Of a DNA stretch of 64,000 nucleotides, positions 1 through 12,177 are shown piece after piece; the stretch's first letter is position 1; each line of letters starts with the position of its first letter. A program made the translations under genes and the position numbers. The DNA is taken from assembly GCA_032629725.1 (NCBI GenBank), contig JAFEVB010000036.1, positions 558,001 to 622,000 of the forward strand, read 5' to 3'. The notes below the pieces were generated by a model. The model ran no database searches, had not been told where the DNA came from, and worked only from the letters and a program-made list of their open reading frames with translations. The DNA is from Gremmenia infestans (Eukaryota; Ascomycota; Leotiomycetes; Helotiales; Hamatocanthoscyphaceae).

Positions 1-931
1 AAGTGGATTTACATCTTTTTGCTGCTCGTGGACGTGCCCAATTTGGAACCAAATATCCTCTTCCGTCAATGGAGTTGGTGGAACGGAAACAATATATCGG
101 AAACACTACAAATAATTAGCGACCCGAGCAATCCTCCATTTCAGCTTGGTCATACCTCAAGACTTTGTTGGTATTTTTGCTGCTGCTTGTAAATTATGCC
201 GAGACGAAAGTAAATTTCGTTGGCCTTTTCAAAGTCTGGCTGCATTCGCATGACTTGTGAGAATGCTTCCTCTGCATGCTCAAGAGATCCATATCGATCA
301 TAGAGTATGCCAATGCCGTACCAAAGTTTCGGCTCCTAGATGCAATTGTCAGATAAATACAATCAGCGGCGGCAGTCCCACAAACCTTGGGGTCTCGAAG
401 ATGGTATAGAGCTTGTTGATAAGCAGAGTATGCTTGTTGTAAATCATCCATCATCAAGTAGCAGTGACCTTGATGTGTTAATGGTGTCGCCAATTAAGTT
501 TGGAAATCTAGAGAGCTTACCAAGACTTCCCCAAACATCGCCATTATTCCCATCCAGCTTGAGGATACTCTGGAGGTACTCGACGGCTTTATGAAATTGT
601 TCTTGTGCTCGAAGTATACCACTGATCGCATTCATCGCGGGAATAGACCTAGGGTTGGAGCGAAGCGCATGCTCGTAAGCACCCATAGCTTCGTCGAGGT
701 TGCCCATAAGTTCTGCAAGGCTCCCTAGATATTTATGTCAGAGCTGACTCTCAATTATTCGGTTCATCTCTTACCTATTTGAAGCCACACCGCTTCATTC
801 ATAGCAGCGAGTTGCTGTGCCGCGGGCCATTGTTGCTGCGGTTGAGGACCCATTCCTGGAGGTGGAGGACCAACAGGCGGACCATGGTGCAACTGCATGC
901 CTGCTGGCGGAGAGGGATGATGGCTTGCCAT
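1..931 (-). CDS. ssn6: Cyc8/Ssn6 general transcriptional co-repressor, TPR subunit (5' part only)
   Basis: This is the N-terminal part of the TPR subunit of the Cyc8(Ssn6)-Tup1 co-repressor, a nuclear complex that DNA-bound repressors recruit to silence target promoters. The start ATG at 931-929 opens a Pro/Gln/His-rich leader containing GPPPPGMGPQPQQQW, followed by MNEAVWLQIG, the usual entry into the first TPR. Five exons can be read (about 931-775, 724-521, 468-386, 335-156 and 105-1), all with GT-AG introns of about 50 nt. Consecutive TPR helices carry family-typical strings such as GNLDEAMGAYEHALRSNP, HCYLMMDDLQQAYSAYQQAL, LWYGIGILYDRYGSLEHAEE and IWFQIGHVHEQQKDV. The gene runs off the left edge of the window, so the remaining TPRs and the Q/P-rich tail are missing. 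Family assignment is very secure. The single-letter gene name follows the yeast orthologue. Confidence 0.93.
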
Positions 932-3832
932 TGTGATGGAGGATATGCGACAACAAGAGTTGTTCGTGTGTGCTGGCGACTACGCGCCTCGTCTCAACCC
1001 GAGGTAGACGGCAATGCGGATTAGAACCGCGAAAGTGAATCGCTAGCGAGTTGAAGAATATAATGCGTGCTTGTACTGATAACCCGAACGATGAAATGTC
1101 GATTCGAGAAGGGTGGTTGAAATGGAAGTGGTTGTTGAAGTTGAGGTTGCAGCAAGTCGAGGGGAGCTACCTGTGGCGCAAGGTTCCAAGGCCAAGGTAG
1201 GCTTGAAGATATAAAGTGAGGATCTAGCAATAGAAGAAGGGTCGATACCCAACTCGGAGCGAGATTGGATGTATAGTTAAGAGCACATGAACCAGGTTGT
1301 ATGTTGGGCTGGTGGTGTTGGCTGGTGTTGAGGCTCTTCTCTTCTGCTGGTGGATAGATGTGACGAAAAGCGAAGAGGGAGACGATAGATTCGCGGAAAG
1401 AAAGTCAATTTGACTAAAAAAGCCAAGCGCTGGGTAAGGTAAGGTTTTACAGACACAAGAGGGTAGTGCAAGGATTCGCATGCTACGCACTAAGCGGCGT
1501 CCGGAGGCGCATATATGGATCACAGCGGGTCTACTTATTGTGGCCAGTCAAGCCGTGTGTTGGAAGAAAAATCCCGGAGATACCCACAGAAATGCGTCAC
1601 GCCTCGTGCCGAGTGATACTCCACCTCCACGTATTCCACTTCCACTGCTCGCATAAGAATAATACGGAGTAAAGGAAAAGGGAAGGAAGGCAACGAGGGT
1701 CAACTTCGAGTCTATCTATCTATCTACGGTATTATAGTAACAGTCACAAACACATCATCAATATCAAGATTGATATTGATTGATATCAACACGCCGCTTA
1801 GTCACCACGCACGGCCTCGTGATTTACGACCGGATCAAGCGTGTGTGTGTTTCTTCGTCGCAGGGTGGAGCGTTTAAGTTGCATTCGGGAAATGGTAAAG
1901 GATGGCGTGCATGGTACCGGTCGCTTCAGGGATATAAGTAGGGTAGGTGATCATTCCTGACAGAGGGAGGAGAGAATGATGAATCCCGGTCATAAGATAC
2001 CTCGTTATAGCCCCTTTTCCACCATCAATCAATTACATTTAAAAGGTACGACGCACGAAGTACCGGTATATAAACATCATTACCAGCTCCGCCCCGAACA
2101 ACTATACCGAGTAGACACCTACCTACCTACTTGTTCTAGAAGAGCAACCTAATTCCCATCACGCGAGGCCCTTATTCCCTCCCTCGCCGCTCGGAGGCTG
2201 TGAATTTAAATATACTTCGTAATAAGAACGCAGGTGCAGGTGCAGGCTGCAGACGCAGATAGATAGGACATGCATTTGAGGTGCATAAAAATCTGCAGTG
2301 CCACCACCACAGGCCACAGGCGAACGGCGGCATTGCGATCCCTCATGGAGTCATGGACAGGCCCGCCAAGAAACGCCAAGCATTACCCAGGCATGCTCCA
2401 TAAATCAGGCCCCTCTCTCCCGCGCCCGAATGGAGATGCTTCTCAAATGAGGGTTAGGGTGGGCCAACTCTTGCCGTAAGTGTAAGCTATGGCTGCAAAC
2501 TAATTTAGTGGAGGCGTTTGGCCTGTCACATCCAGACATAAGCCGCTTATTGCTATTCATTTCTGAAATTACTCCTTTCGCTTTAGCTTGCGTGGGTGTC
2601 TGTGATCATTAAATATTCCATCTTTACGGAGTACTTCCCCGCACCACCACACCTTTTTCATGTACTGTACGGTACCAACGAAGAGATTTACGAGTACCAA
2701 GCTTTCAGATAAAGAAGCAAAGGGTTCCCCCTTAATGTAGGTTCCCCCACCACTAGAGTGTATCCTCTCATTCTCACCTTCTTCAAGCATCAACTCAACT
2801 CCCAGCTGAGTGAATCAACCCCTTCAACCTGATCTCAATCAACCTTCGTATGACACCCGTGTGGACTTGGCTATATTTTATGTCAAACGGTAGAGCATTA
2901 CTCAGACTATGAAATCGCATATGTGTTCCTTAACCTAGCTACCCAACTTACTCACATTCCACAAGTAGCAGTATTCATATACCTTATCTGCACACCTTAC
3001 CTCCCTCCCCATCCACAACTCTTCCCCTTCCCACATCATCCCTTCCTTATCTCCGAATAACATCCCTTCGTCCAAAAATTGGAAATGGACACGGACCCGA
3101 TGATTCTAGCCCTAAGTAGCGTCAATGCATCGCTGGAGATTGTGCCGAAAGATAGCCGGCGCCGTAAGGATATCTTCTCGCGTGGCCCGCTCGGTGTGGC
3201 TTGATGGAGCAAAAACAAACAATTGGGCCTCGCTAGGCGGAGCACACTGAAACCAGTCCGGGAAATATAAGTAGATGTCAGATGATTAGCCACGTGACTA
3301 TGTAATGAATATCCATTGATTGAGAACGAATATACCCAATTTCAACATGTGGACAGATAGGAGAGAGCAAGAGAGCACGAAGACAGGAATGTGTTCTAGA
3401 CTTTGAGTTTTAGGAGAGACACTCGTGATAGAACTCTTCACGAAATAAATGTCTCCGGATTCCACGTGTCAAGACTCAAGACCCAATCCAACCCAGCCCT
3501 AATCCCCTGTCCTGTCTGTCTACCGTCGAGTCGAGCCGCACATCCACAGTTCGTGAGACAATGCGCTCTCGCTCTCGCTCTCAAAAACAAACCCAGAGTC
3601 CTAAAACGAAATTACTTAAATCCCGCCCATGCGCACCAAACCAAGGCGTCCAAACTAGACTATCCCTCGGGCGCCTTCCACAGAAATACTCGCTCGCTCG
3701 CACCGTACGTACTCACGACAGGCAATGCAATCAGGCAGACGTCTAGTCAGAGAAGTGCCCGCCTGCCCTGTCTGCGGACGGATACATACATGCATCTGTA
3801 AGTACTGTACCTAGGTAAGATATGTACCTAAG

Positions 3833-3856
3833 GTATGTATGTATGTATGTATGTAT
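3833..3856. repeat. (GTAT)n microsatellite
   Basis: Six consecutive GTAT units in gene-free DNA. Confidence 0.85.
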
Positions 3857-4275
3857 CATCCCGATGCATGTCACGTTTCCCAGCATCCTATCATATCATA
3901 TAAAACAATTATCACTATCACTATCACTATCATATCTATCAGTCCCGGAGGCAAGCCCTAATCACCTTAGCTCACCCACCTCCCCATCCCCATCCACATC
4001 CACCTCCACATCCACTTCATCCGTAGAACACTGCTACGTTGCAAATACGGTACCTGTCAAACACAAGCCTACCCTACCTATCCGTGCCGTACAAGTACAA
4101 GGTCTGTCTGTCCGTCCGTCTCATCGAGTATCTATCTTACCTACAGTACACTCCTTCCCGCACTCGTCGCACCAGTAGTTCTACCTGGCCCGGTCCTTGT
4201 TCCGAAGATCGAGTTACAAGTGGCGATTAGACTTGCAGAAGCGAGGTGGAAGTGCGAGTAGAGTGAGACATGCTT

Positions 4276-4310
4276 TTTTGTTTTGTTTTGTTTTGTTTTG
4301 TTTTGTTTTG
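4276..4310. repeat. (TTTTG)n microsatellite
   Basis: Seven consecutive TTTTG/GTTTT units in gene-free DNA, about 3.4 kb upstream of the Cyc8 start. Confidence 0.85.
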
Positions 4311-5744
4311 TCCTCCGCGAATAAAGAGGTAGGTATACCATGGTTGTAGTACAGTACCTACGTACCTACGTACTTGCTTTTTGTTTTTTTGCCATGTGAT
4401 GTACCACATGATTCATTAATTTCAAGACATTAGCCATCGGGTTTGGGGTTGATTGGTTTAGATTTCCGAAGTGAGGTTTGGTGTAGGTTTGAGGATATTA
4501 AGATGGTAGGAGGTAGTTGATGGTGATGTTCAGGTGGGCTGTGAGGCTTTAAAATATTTATAGATGTGCAAATCACACATAGGAGAAATCTCATATGTGT
4601 CTGTCTACCTTAGGCAAGTGCTTTTTTTAAAGGCCCGAACTCCTTCCATGTGTAATGTTTGCGGGAGTGCGGTGGTCCAGTTGAACAGTGCATGGCATGA
4701 CGCAGCTTTTATCGCGACGAATAATTTATGATTGCAAAAATTACTGCTCATAATTTTCGCTCATCTACTATACCATCTCCATTACTGTACCATGCTCATC
4801 CTCCACGCAGACCATCTGCGGAGTCACATGCAGCGTATTGAGTCGAGACCCCACCCCTCCCGAGCTTCAGAAAACCCGACAGATATACTCTCTATCTCCA
4901 GCCTCTCGAAATCGCTCTTCCCTTCCAGGCCAGCGATGACATCGGATGGGTATCGGTTGTTTGATCTAACAGTAGCTTGTGTAGTCCACTGTGAGTTATG
5001 ACGCTCGTTGATGATTTGGCATGTATCAGCAGGATCTGCTAAGTAGTCTAGTAGTATGAGAATGTCGCACTCACGATAGCATCACTAGAAACCTAGCAAC
5101 CTCTTCTTAAGCTTAGCTTTTATTAAGACATTCGTACTGCACCTTCTTTTTCGATCTCCTTTACTGCTGGACGCGCCACATTCCGTATTGGATGCATCTT
5201 TGATTGATTACAGTAGCTATAGCTCGCAGACTTCGTTTTACCTTGCGATTCTGATCTGTGGTGTTTTGTTCCTTGTCGATTATTCGAAGTCGGTGTCTAG
5301 AGTTTCATGGTTAGAGATTGGTGGGAGGTTGCGGATGTTGAAGTAGAAGACGTGTTGTGGAAATCTTTATTTTCTCTTGCTTTGATCTACCACGCCTTCA
5401 CTTCCGTAACACGTAGGCTGGTAGTCGCTTCAGTCACCGTTAGTTTTGAGTTCACTTTACAACCAAAGATGTACTTTGCAGTGTGATTTTATTTGGCATC
5501 TATTCTACATAAAGCAACAAAGCTTGATACAGCAGAAATGCTTGTCTTTTTGAAAAGTTTACTTGCGAGACTCCAAGCAGAGATGCAATAGGAGGAGCAG
5601 AGATGCATAAATAGGCAAATACGAGGCGAAGAGGCATACCTGATGCTTCAGGGGAATAGCACACCCGAGATGGTGTTAGCAGAAGCGAGATATCAGGTGT
5701 TGACGTCGGAATCACCTAACAGGTCCGATGATTTGTACTGGGGT

Positions 5745-6636
5745 TTAAGTATGGAAAAGCATTTGGGCCGGCACAAAGAGAGATGGGGACTCTCTAGTTT
5801 GAGCGTCAATATAAGGGGCTTGCGTACCTTCAGAACCTCCACCAGGCGCAGGTAGGGTGATATCCTCGAGAGAGCCAGCTCTTCCTGATGCTTGTACATT
5901 TTGTGGCAAGGAGCCGTCTGTGTTGTAATTTGCAGGTGGTTGTGGAAGAGGCCGATTGCCCCACCTTCCCAGAGGAGCTAAAGCACTATTCAGCAGGTAT
6001 TGTCCCACCCCTACTGCCCTGGGTGTCGGCGAAGGGAGCATGCGGGCTGGATATGCATTGCCAGGAGACGGAGAAGATAAAGCGGGAATTTGTATCGGAG
6101 GTATGGAGGGTACGGCGGGTGTTGGCGTAGGAGTAATGCCTGACTGGCTTTGACGAGCAATCTCTGTATCGCGTTCTCTTTAAGTCGGCTTGATGCTTCC
6201 ATTCCTTTAGTGCATTTATCTCGGTCTGCATTGCGTTCAATTGTGATGCTTGGATGTCTGCGTGGGCATTGCTTGGTGGGCCGAAGAGGTGTCGGAGGCG
6301 TCGGAGGACGGAAGCATCGTTGAGTGTTGCTGTCTCTTTGCGGAGCGCTCAGAATTATTGGATCTGGTGGGTGATGCGTGTCGTTTCGCACGTCTGTGAT
6401 TTACTATTTGGGGGGACATGTCTTTAACGCCTTGAGGAGTGCTTGTGGCTTGCACATGATCAATGGATCGACTGCGTGCGGACAATGTGCGTGGGACTTC
6501 TCTATCGTTAGTGGCGTTATTTGCGTGCGAGTTTGAGGCGCTGGGAGTATCCCCATTTGTGCAGCATATCTTGGTAGAATGTGTATATAGTTTGTTGGCG
6601 TGCGTAAGAGTTGTTGTACGAAGATTGTGAATACAT
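5745..6636 (-). pseudogene. Frame-disrupted gene of unknown function (possible coiled-coil, Pro-rich protein)
   Basis: I do not recognise the family. An ATG at 6636 opens MYSQSSYNNSY. Protein-like sequence then continues across frames on the minus strand. One segment (about 6500-6350) is basic and Ser-rich with NHRRAKRHASPTRSNNSE. The next segment (about 6345-6185), in another frame, looks like a coiled coil (LRKETATLND, then NAMQTEINALKEWKHQADL). A third (about 6180-5826), back in the first frame, is Pro-rich (ITPTPTPAVPSIPPIQIPAL) and ends near APGGGSEG. The frame changes happen within a few bases, too close for introns. They look like small indels (for example AGAG where AGAGAG would keep the frame). 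An in-frame TGA at about 6237 would otherwise end the product. Either this is a decayed gene or the assembly carries indel errors. It is less likely that I am stitching chance open frames together. Confidence 0.4.
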
Positions 6637-7564
6637 CGTGACGTTGGCGTTGGCGTAGGTGTTGTTGTTGATGCGTTGTTGTAGATTATGAAAAGGAAGG
6701 TTTTCGTGTTGTTTTTTTCGTCAAGTGAGGAGCAGCCAGAGCAGAGCCCTCAACGGTGATTAGCGGCCTTATCTTCAGATTGAAATTCACTGCCATGGAT
6801 CAGGAATTCCATGGAGCTCAGTTTACTCGTATCGCAGCCTTCACCGGGTGTCTTGAAACTGGTGGTGTCGATAGCTTGAGGCCCATGAAGAGTGACCGGT
6901 GCAGGAAGAGCAGATCAGGTAACGTCGTATACGATTCCAACAGAAGTTGTCAGAGCTCGACTCATTACCTTGTCAGTTGTTGCAGTGTATTGGGTTCTTA
7001 TAATGCCCCGTATAGTAAAGCTGGTGTTTAAAAGAGATTGTCAATGTAGCTCTTACCTCTGGAGGAGAGAAAGGCCAAGGCCCCATCCGGAGGACTTCTC
7101 CAAGCACACTAAATTCCGTAGAATAGAAAGGGGTTTACGTTTAAGGTGATATGACTAAGCTAGATTGAGAAGCTTTTTAAGCTGTTAAGGGGGGCCGGTC
7201 TCCTTTAATTTGACTTCAAATCCTCTCGGTTCACTGACTGCAACATGACAGATATTGCGGCCATCTGTCTTGTTGTATGAGTAGTTGCATAACTTTCCAA
7301 TGTCATCTGAAAATTCATAAATAGCATTACGTTCGAGAAATCATTTATAAATTTAAGGTCACTGGAATAATTCGCTAGAGACTGTATCCATGGTGCAAAC
7401 GCAGCCAGTATCACCAAGCAACAAGAAAAGAGAGGAGCGAACTTTGGGTATCATTCAAATATTGATATACACGGACATTAAAACACGCTTGCACAGATCT
7501 CGCCCCGACGCCGAAATTAAAGAATTACCACTTAGTTCCCAAGTCATGAATAACATCCCCCGCC
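6637..7564. other. Intergenic, nothing recognised
   Basis: Short, low-complexity open frames on both strands with no family resemblance. It holds the likely upstream region of the broken gene at 5.7-6.6 kb and the 3' flank of the DUF1751 gene. Confidence 0.6.
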
Positions 7565-8675
7565 TTAAGACTTCCCATCATCTCTATCGGGCACATAGCT
7601 CGTCTCCCCCAACATCGTCGCAGGTGCTTGAACATTCGGCTGTGGCTGTACCTCCACACTAGCAGGTGCTGCCGGTGGTGGTTTTGGTTTCGAGGGCCCT
7701 GTGGTCGCGGCATGCAGTCTCTGGTCCAATGCTTTTAACGCCAATGCTCTCCTTCGCTCTGCCTCTGCTCTTGCACTTCCAGGTGTACCACGCTGTACAA
7801 TAGTTTCGCCCCTCGACGCTGATACATCTGCATGAGAGAACGGTGTACAGATTTTGAACGCAACAAGAATATTATAGATCTGGTTCGAAAGGCTGGCTAC
7901 CACTGGCTTCACTGGTTCAGGGAAGAATTCGGAGAATGCGAATGTCTCGCTGGCATCTCCGCGTAGGGAAGCTGGTTGTGAGGTTTCGAGGTCGGGGAAA
8001 GCTTGCTTGTAGAAGCGGAGGTAGGTCCAACTGATCAGAAAGCCGGAAAGGACCAAGAATGTTGACGCTGCGCTTAGAATTGGGGTTAGGGAGAGGAGGA
8101 TAACTCCCAAAATGTGGAGGAGCGGGAATCGAGGGACTCGGAGGGAGATGATCCCTTTGAATAGAGTGACGGTGTGCGCTGGGACGAGCTGGGAGAAGGC
8201 AACTAGGAACCCTATTTGCAGAGGGATGGTGCCGTTGATAGTAGTCAACCTGCGAAGCATTAGCTGAGTTCTCTGAGACAAGACTTCTCCAAACCTACGT
8301 CCAACTCATTTCCCCAGTAACAGCAAACAGAAAGACCAACGTCCCAAAGCACATAATATTAGGTATCAAAGATGTCACCAATAGGAACTTTGCGAACTCG
8401 GCTGACGTCCATGCTCTCTCCAGATATCTTCCTCCGTAAAAGATTGTAACACCCGCTATCCCAAATGTAAAGATATTATTTTCCACCAGCGTCGTCGTCA
8501 GAAAAGTCCAGGGGTATATTAAAGACAGCTGGGGGACCAGTGCAATGTAGGGAACTACAACATCAGACTCTGCAGACCATTGCCTGTACCTTATTGCGCC
8601 GCTGAGAAATGTTTGTAGCACCAGTGTGATGAGGAGAATGCGCGTTATTGGGGGGATGTTGAGTCGAGGAGGCAT
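7565..8675 (-). CDS. TMEM115/DUF1751 (rhomboid-like) integral membrane protein of the early secretory pathway
   Basis: Two exons (about 8675-8299 and 8249-7565) encode 353 residues. The donor GTAGGT and acceptor CGCAG join EMSWT to LTTINGT in phase. The protein matches the eukaryotic DUF1751/TMEM115 family, a rhomboid-fold, Golgi-associated membrane protein. Hydrophobic segments alternate from the N-terminus (ITRILLITLVLQTFLSG, then the conserved YPWTFLTTTLVENN and FYGGRYLERAW blocks) through about six spans. They end around HILGVILLSLTPILSAAS and LVLSGFLISWTYLRFY. The cytosolic tail is about 120 residues, with a conserved patch RGTPGSARAEAERRRALALKAL and a Pro-rich end. No catalytic Ser/His pair of an active rhomboid is evident, as expected for this family. 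An upstream in-frame ATG (8735) would add 20 residues. I prefer the internal one, which starts right before the conserved domain. Confidence 0.85.
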
Positions 8676-10065
8676 AATGTCGATTGTATATGAATTCTGG
8701 GCGTATCCAGGCTCGACGTTGTGGCTAACAAACACTTCTTTAGAGCTTCTCTCCTCTCCTTAGCAAAATGTTAACACGTCGGGATTGTTTCTTACCTTAT
8801 CCTTTCCCAATGCAGAAAGCGCAAAGCACGGACCATTTGACGATCACGTGGACTGTTCTGGCTGCTCTGCTGTTGCTGTACCGGGAAGATTAAGCTTACT
8901 TGGCCTGTTTTGCTTGAAACTGTTTCGACCTATCTTTATCCCTGCATTTCTCTGGAACCACCAGATATCCAAGTCAGCATTCCCGATGCACCTGCTGGAT
9001 TTCCTTACACATAGGGCGAACCATATTTTACGAGATACGATTCGATACGACAGTCAAACGGTCAACCCCAACGCTCACGAGGAAGCATGTTCACATCCAA
9101 GTCTACACCCATGATTTCGTCTTTGGTTCTCCGCATGCGCCTCCATAACCAGTACGCCATTTGCATACCGCCAATTTTCATTTACAACGCATACCTCCCG
9201 GGACTAGATCGTCTCCAAAGCCCAGGGTCTCCACTATTATCACCGTGCGTGCCCGGCCCACGCCCACGCTGCGAGCTGCAACTCAGGATACCGTCACACG
9301 GCTGCTAACCCACTGGTCAAGAGTCACCGCGCGCTTTTAGCAATAATTAGAATACAGCCAGCCGAATTCAAGCAGAACCCTTAAGACCACAAACTCCCAC
9401 GAGTCAGCATTGGATCTGCAGTCCTTCTATCCTCCACCTCCGAAATCGACCCCCATCCCTTCTAGACAATCCCCCCCCTGTTTCGTAATCCGAAGGCCTT
9501 GGATTGGCCCTGGTGCATTTAGGAGTGTCGCGGCGGTCCTGCACGCTGGGCTGGTTCTCGAAGAGGCCCTGGCTGCAGCTTACAGGGGTTCGCAGGGCCA
9601 CACCCATCGACACACCCATTGGCGATATTGGCGTCGATCTCCTTGTCAGTGGGCTAAAAGAAGTCTCGGTCCACACGGCGCCCTAAACTACAAACAGTGT
9701 ACCCATACCATAACCCTGTACAACAGGAAGCTTCAAAGTGCCATACTTAGTGCCAGACGCTGCACGCCAATCCGTACCCAGATAAACCCATACAGGACCA
9801 TACCGTACCATACCCATACCCAGTGAGCCAGTCCAATTCTGTACGGAGTACCTTTTCTTGTGGCAGTGGCAGCCGCGCTCCCTAGCCCCCACATTTCGTC
9901 CCGCACCATCTGCGTACTTTCATCGTCGTCGTCTACCTACCTTGTTCTTCATTCCACATCTCGAAACCTCCAACAAACATCAACATCACGACCAGCTCGC
10001 TGCAGCTGGCTCTCAAAACGCTCCTAGATATTACGCCTGCGTCGTACGGCCTATCATTCTCAACC
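8676..10065. other. Divergent intergenic region
   Basis: About 1.4 kb between the divergent DUF1751 and TBL1-like genes. It probably holds both promoters and the 5' UTRs. Repeated ATACC/GTACC runs occur at about 9690-9825. No gene was recognised. Confidence 0.55.
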
Positions 10066-12177
10066 ATGACCAAGGAGACGCTCGATTCGGACAGGGTCAA
10101 CTACATGATCTGGAGGTACGTGTTTCTCGTGATCCGCCTTCTCGGATTTCAGGTACAGGACTGCTTTTCGCTAACGGCAATTGTCGCATCTCAGATACCT
10201 CATAGAATCAGGTACGTGTACAACGCATGTCACCATCATGCGTGCTTTTTCTCCCCTTCATGAGTGCTGAGTATATTCCTTTAGGTTACGAAGAGTCTGC
10301 CGTTCGGCTCCAAAAGGAGTGGAACCATCCAGATCCGCAGCAACTCTCATGTGCGCCCCATGTACCGAATCATGCACTAGTGGTCCTGCTAAACAGAGGC
10401 CTCATCTACAATGTAAATGCGAGAGAAGATCCCCAGGTAAGCAGCAAATCGACGTACTATGACCACCTAATCTCGAGACCATATGTAAGTTTCGAACTGA
10501 CACCCCCAAAGGTGAATATTGGAGAAGCTGAGACGGTGCCTGGATTTTTCGGACCGTTGACGCCAACTTCCCCACCAGCTGAGGCTGCGGCTGCAGCTGC
10601 AACTGGCGAGGAAAACGAAAATGCCCGAAAACGTACAATTGACCAGGAACAAGCGCAAATCGCCAATGGACCACCAACAAAACGCCCTCGTCACAGCAAT
10701 GGCGGCTACGAAAATGGAAATGGATTTGATCCTACTGCCATGGATGTGGACGAGGAGCCGCAGCACGGTGACGAGAATGCATACCCGTCACCTGAGCAGC
10801 TGCCTTCGCCGGCCGTCGTCACGATTGGCCCGGACCAAGGTACGCAAATTGAGAAAGTGAGCGAGTTGTCAACAGAAACAATGTTCCTCGAATTGTCAGA
10901 CGACCCGGCCTCTCGAAACGCCGTTTTATTGCAATGCGAGTGGAACCCGCGAGATCCAAAGATCTTGGCAGCTGCGGGTACCGATGCGCTAGCGCGTATG
11001 TGGACCCTGTCCCGTACGGCAGCCGGTCCAGACATAGAAACAGACCCTGAAATCCAACGGAAACCTCTCTTCCAACCCCACCATACTCTGTTGGATGCAG
11101 ACGCCCTCCCTTCAACACAGGTCACCGGCTTGTCCTGGTCGTCCGACGGTGAGGCTGTAGCTGTGGCAAGTGAACCGATGGAGGAGGGTACTGCCAAGAT
11201 CGAATTCTGGGATCAGGAAGGCAATGCGTTCGCCTCCTTCAATACGTTCGAATCCCCTGTTATTTTTCTCCGCTGGAATCCCTCGAACCAGTCCTGCCTC
11301 GCACTGAGCACCGAGAACGAAGGGAAGGGTACAATGATCACTGTCATGTATCCTGGGGAAAATGAGTCGACCCGCCACTCCCTACCGACCCATTCGTTGC
11401 ACGAGCAAGAACCCCTCGATGCAGCGTGGACGGCCAACGAGGAGTTCGTCCTCTGTGGCGGTGATTACCTGCAAACATTTCAGATTGTGGAGAGAGTAAT
11501 CTCTCCAGGGAGAAAGTACGAGACCCGGGAAAGACATGGCCTGTCGAAGATCACCTATGATTGGCGGTCTCAGTTGCTTGCAACTGCTAGTGCTAATGGC
11601 ATAATTGACGTACGATTACTCCTAGGATGGACTTGGAAATTGTGTACTGACTTTACGTAGATATGGGATTACAAGGGCCACTGTCAGTCGCTCACTGCAC
11701 ACCAAGGCCAGATCACCGCTTTACTTTGGCAACCTATTCCAGTTCCGGCAGCTCTTCGAGATGATTCCGAAAGATTGCTGGCCTCAGCTGGTGAGGATGG
11801 AGCCATAAGCATATGGAATGCCCGTTCGATGGAGACTAAGTGTCGAAGCTCGATGACGATGGGGTCAGCCGTGGCATGTCTCGCATTTTCTCCAGATGGA
11901 GCATTCATCGCTGGTGGGACATCAGAACGCATATTCATCTGGAAGGTCGATGATCCAACCCTTCCACGGGCAACGTGGATTGGATGCGATCAATTAGGCT
12001 GGCGAACCCCACAGTCCCAGGACTCAGTTGCAGAAGAAACGCAATACTGCTTGTCCTGGGATAGCAACGGGCAGAAGCTGGCTTACGGCTTTAATACTTC
12101 GGTATGTGATTGTAATTGACAGACTAAGATGTAAGACTGACAGACTGTAGCTGGCCGTAATAAACTTTCGACGGTGA
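10066..12177 (+). CDS. LisH-WD40 protein of the TBL1/TBLR1-Sif2 type (histone deacetylase complex subunit)
   Basis: Six exons (about 10066-10115, 10195-10211, 10285-10436, 10512-11609, 11661-12101, 12151-12177) give 594 residues. The N-terminus is a LisH motif assembled over two exon junctions (VNYMIWR, YLIESG, YEESAVRLQ). An F-box-like segment follows (LVVLLNRGLIYN). A low-complexity linker contains Ala repeats and a basic patch (RKRTI...TKRPR). WD40 repeats follow, visible as RMWTLSR, KIEFWDQEG, DIWDYKG, AISIWNARS and RIFIWKVDD. By family, TBL1XR1 and yeast Sif2 scaffold SMRT/NCoR and Set3C histone deacetylase complexes in the nucleus, and I infer a similar role here. The second exon is only 17 nt. 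Intron 3 (75 nt) is a multiple of three without a stop, so retention would add 25 residues after DPQ. The next gene downstream is on the same strand but 1.5 kb away. Confidence 0.85.

Larger units (their letters stand above)
932..5744. other. Gene-poor region with simple repeats
   Basis: Nearly 4.8 kb without a convincing gene. The first part is presumably the promoter and 5' UTR of the Cyc8 gene. Open frames here are short, overlap on both strands and lack recognisable domains. A GTAT tetranucleotide array lies at about 3833-3856 and a TTTTG pentanucleotide array at about 4276-4310. Short TACC/TACG-type runs are scattered through 2100-4380. Confidence 0.6.

Noticed and set aside
3403..3801. 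132-codon plus-strand open frame in the gene-poor left region
   Set aside because: It overlaps a shorter frame in another phase, has low-information composition, no recognisable domain and no plausible splice partners.
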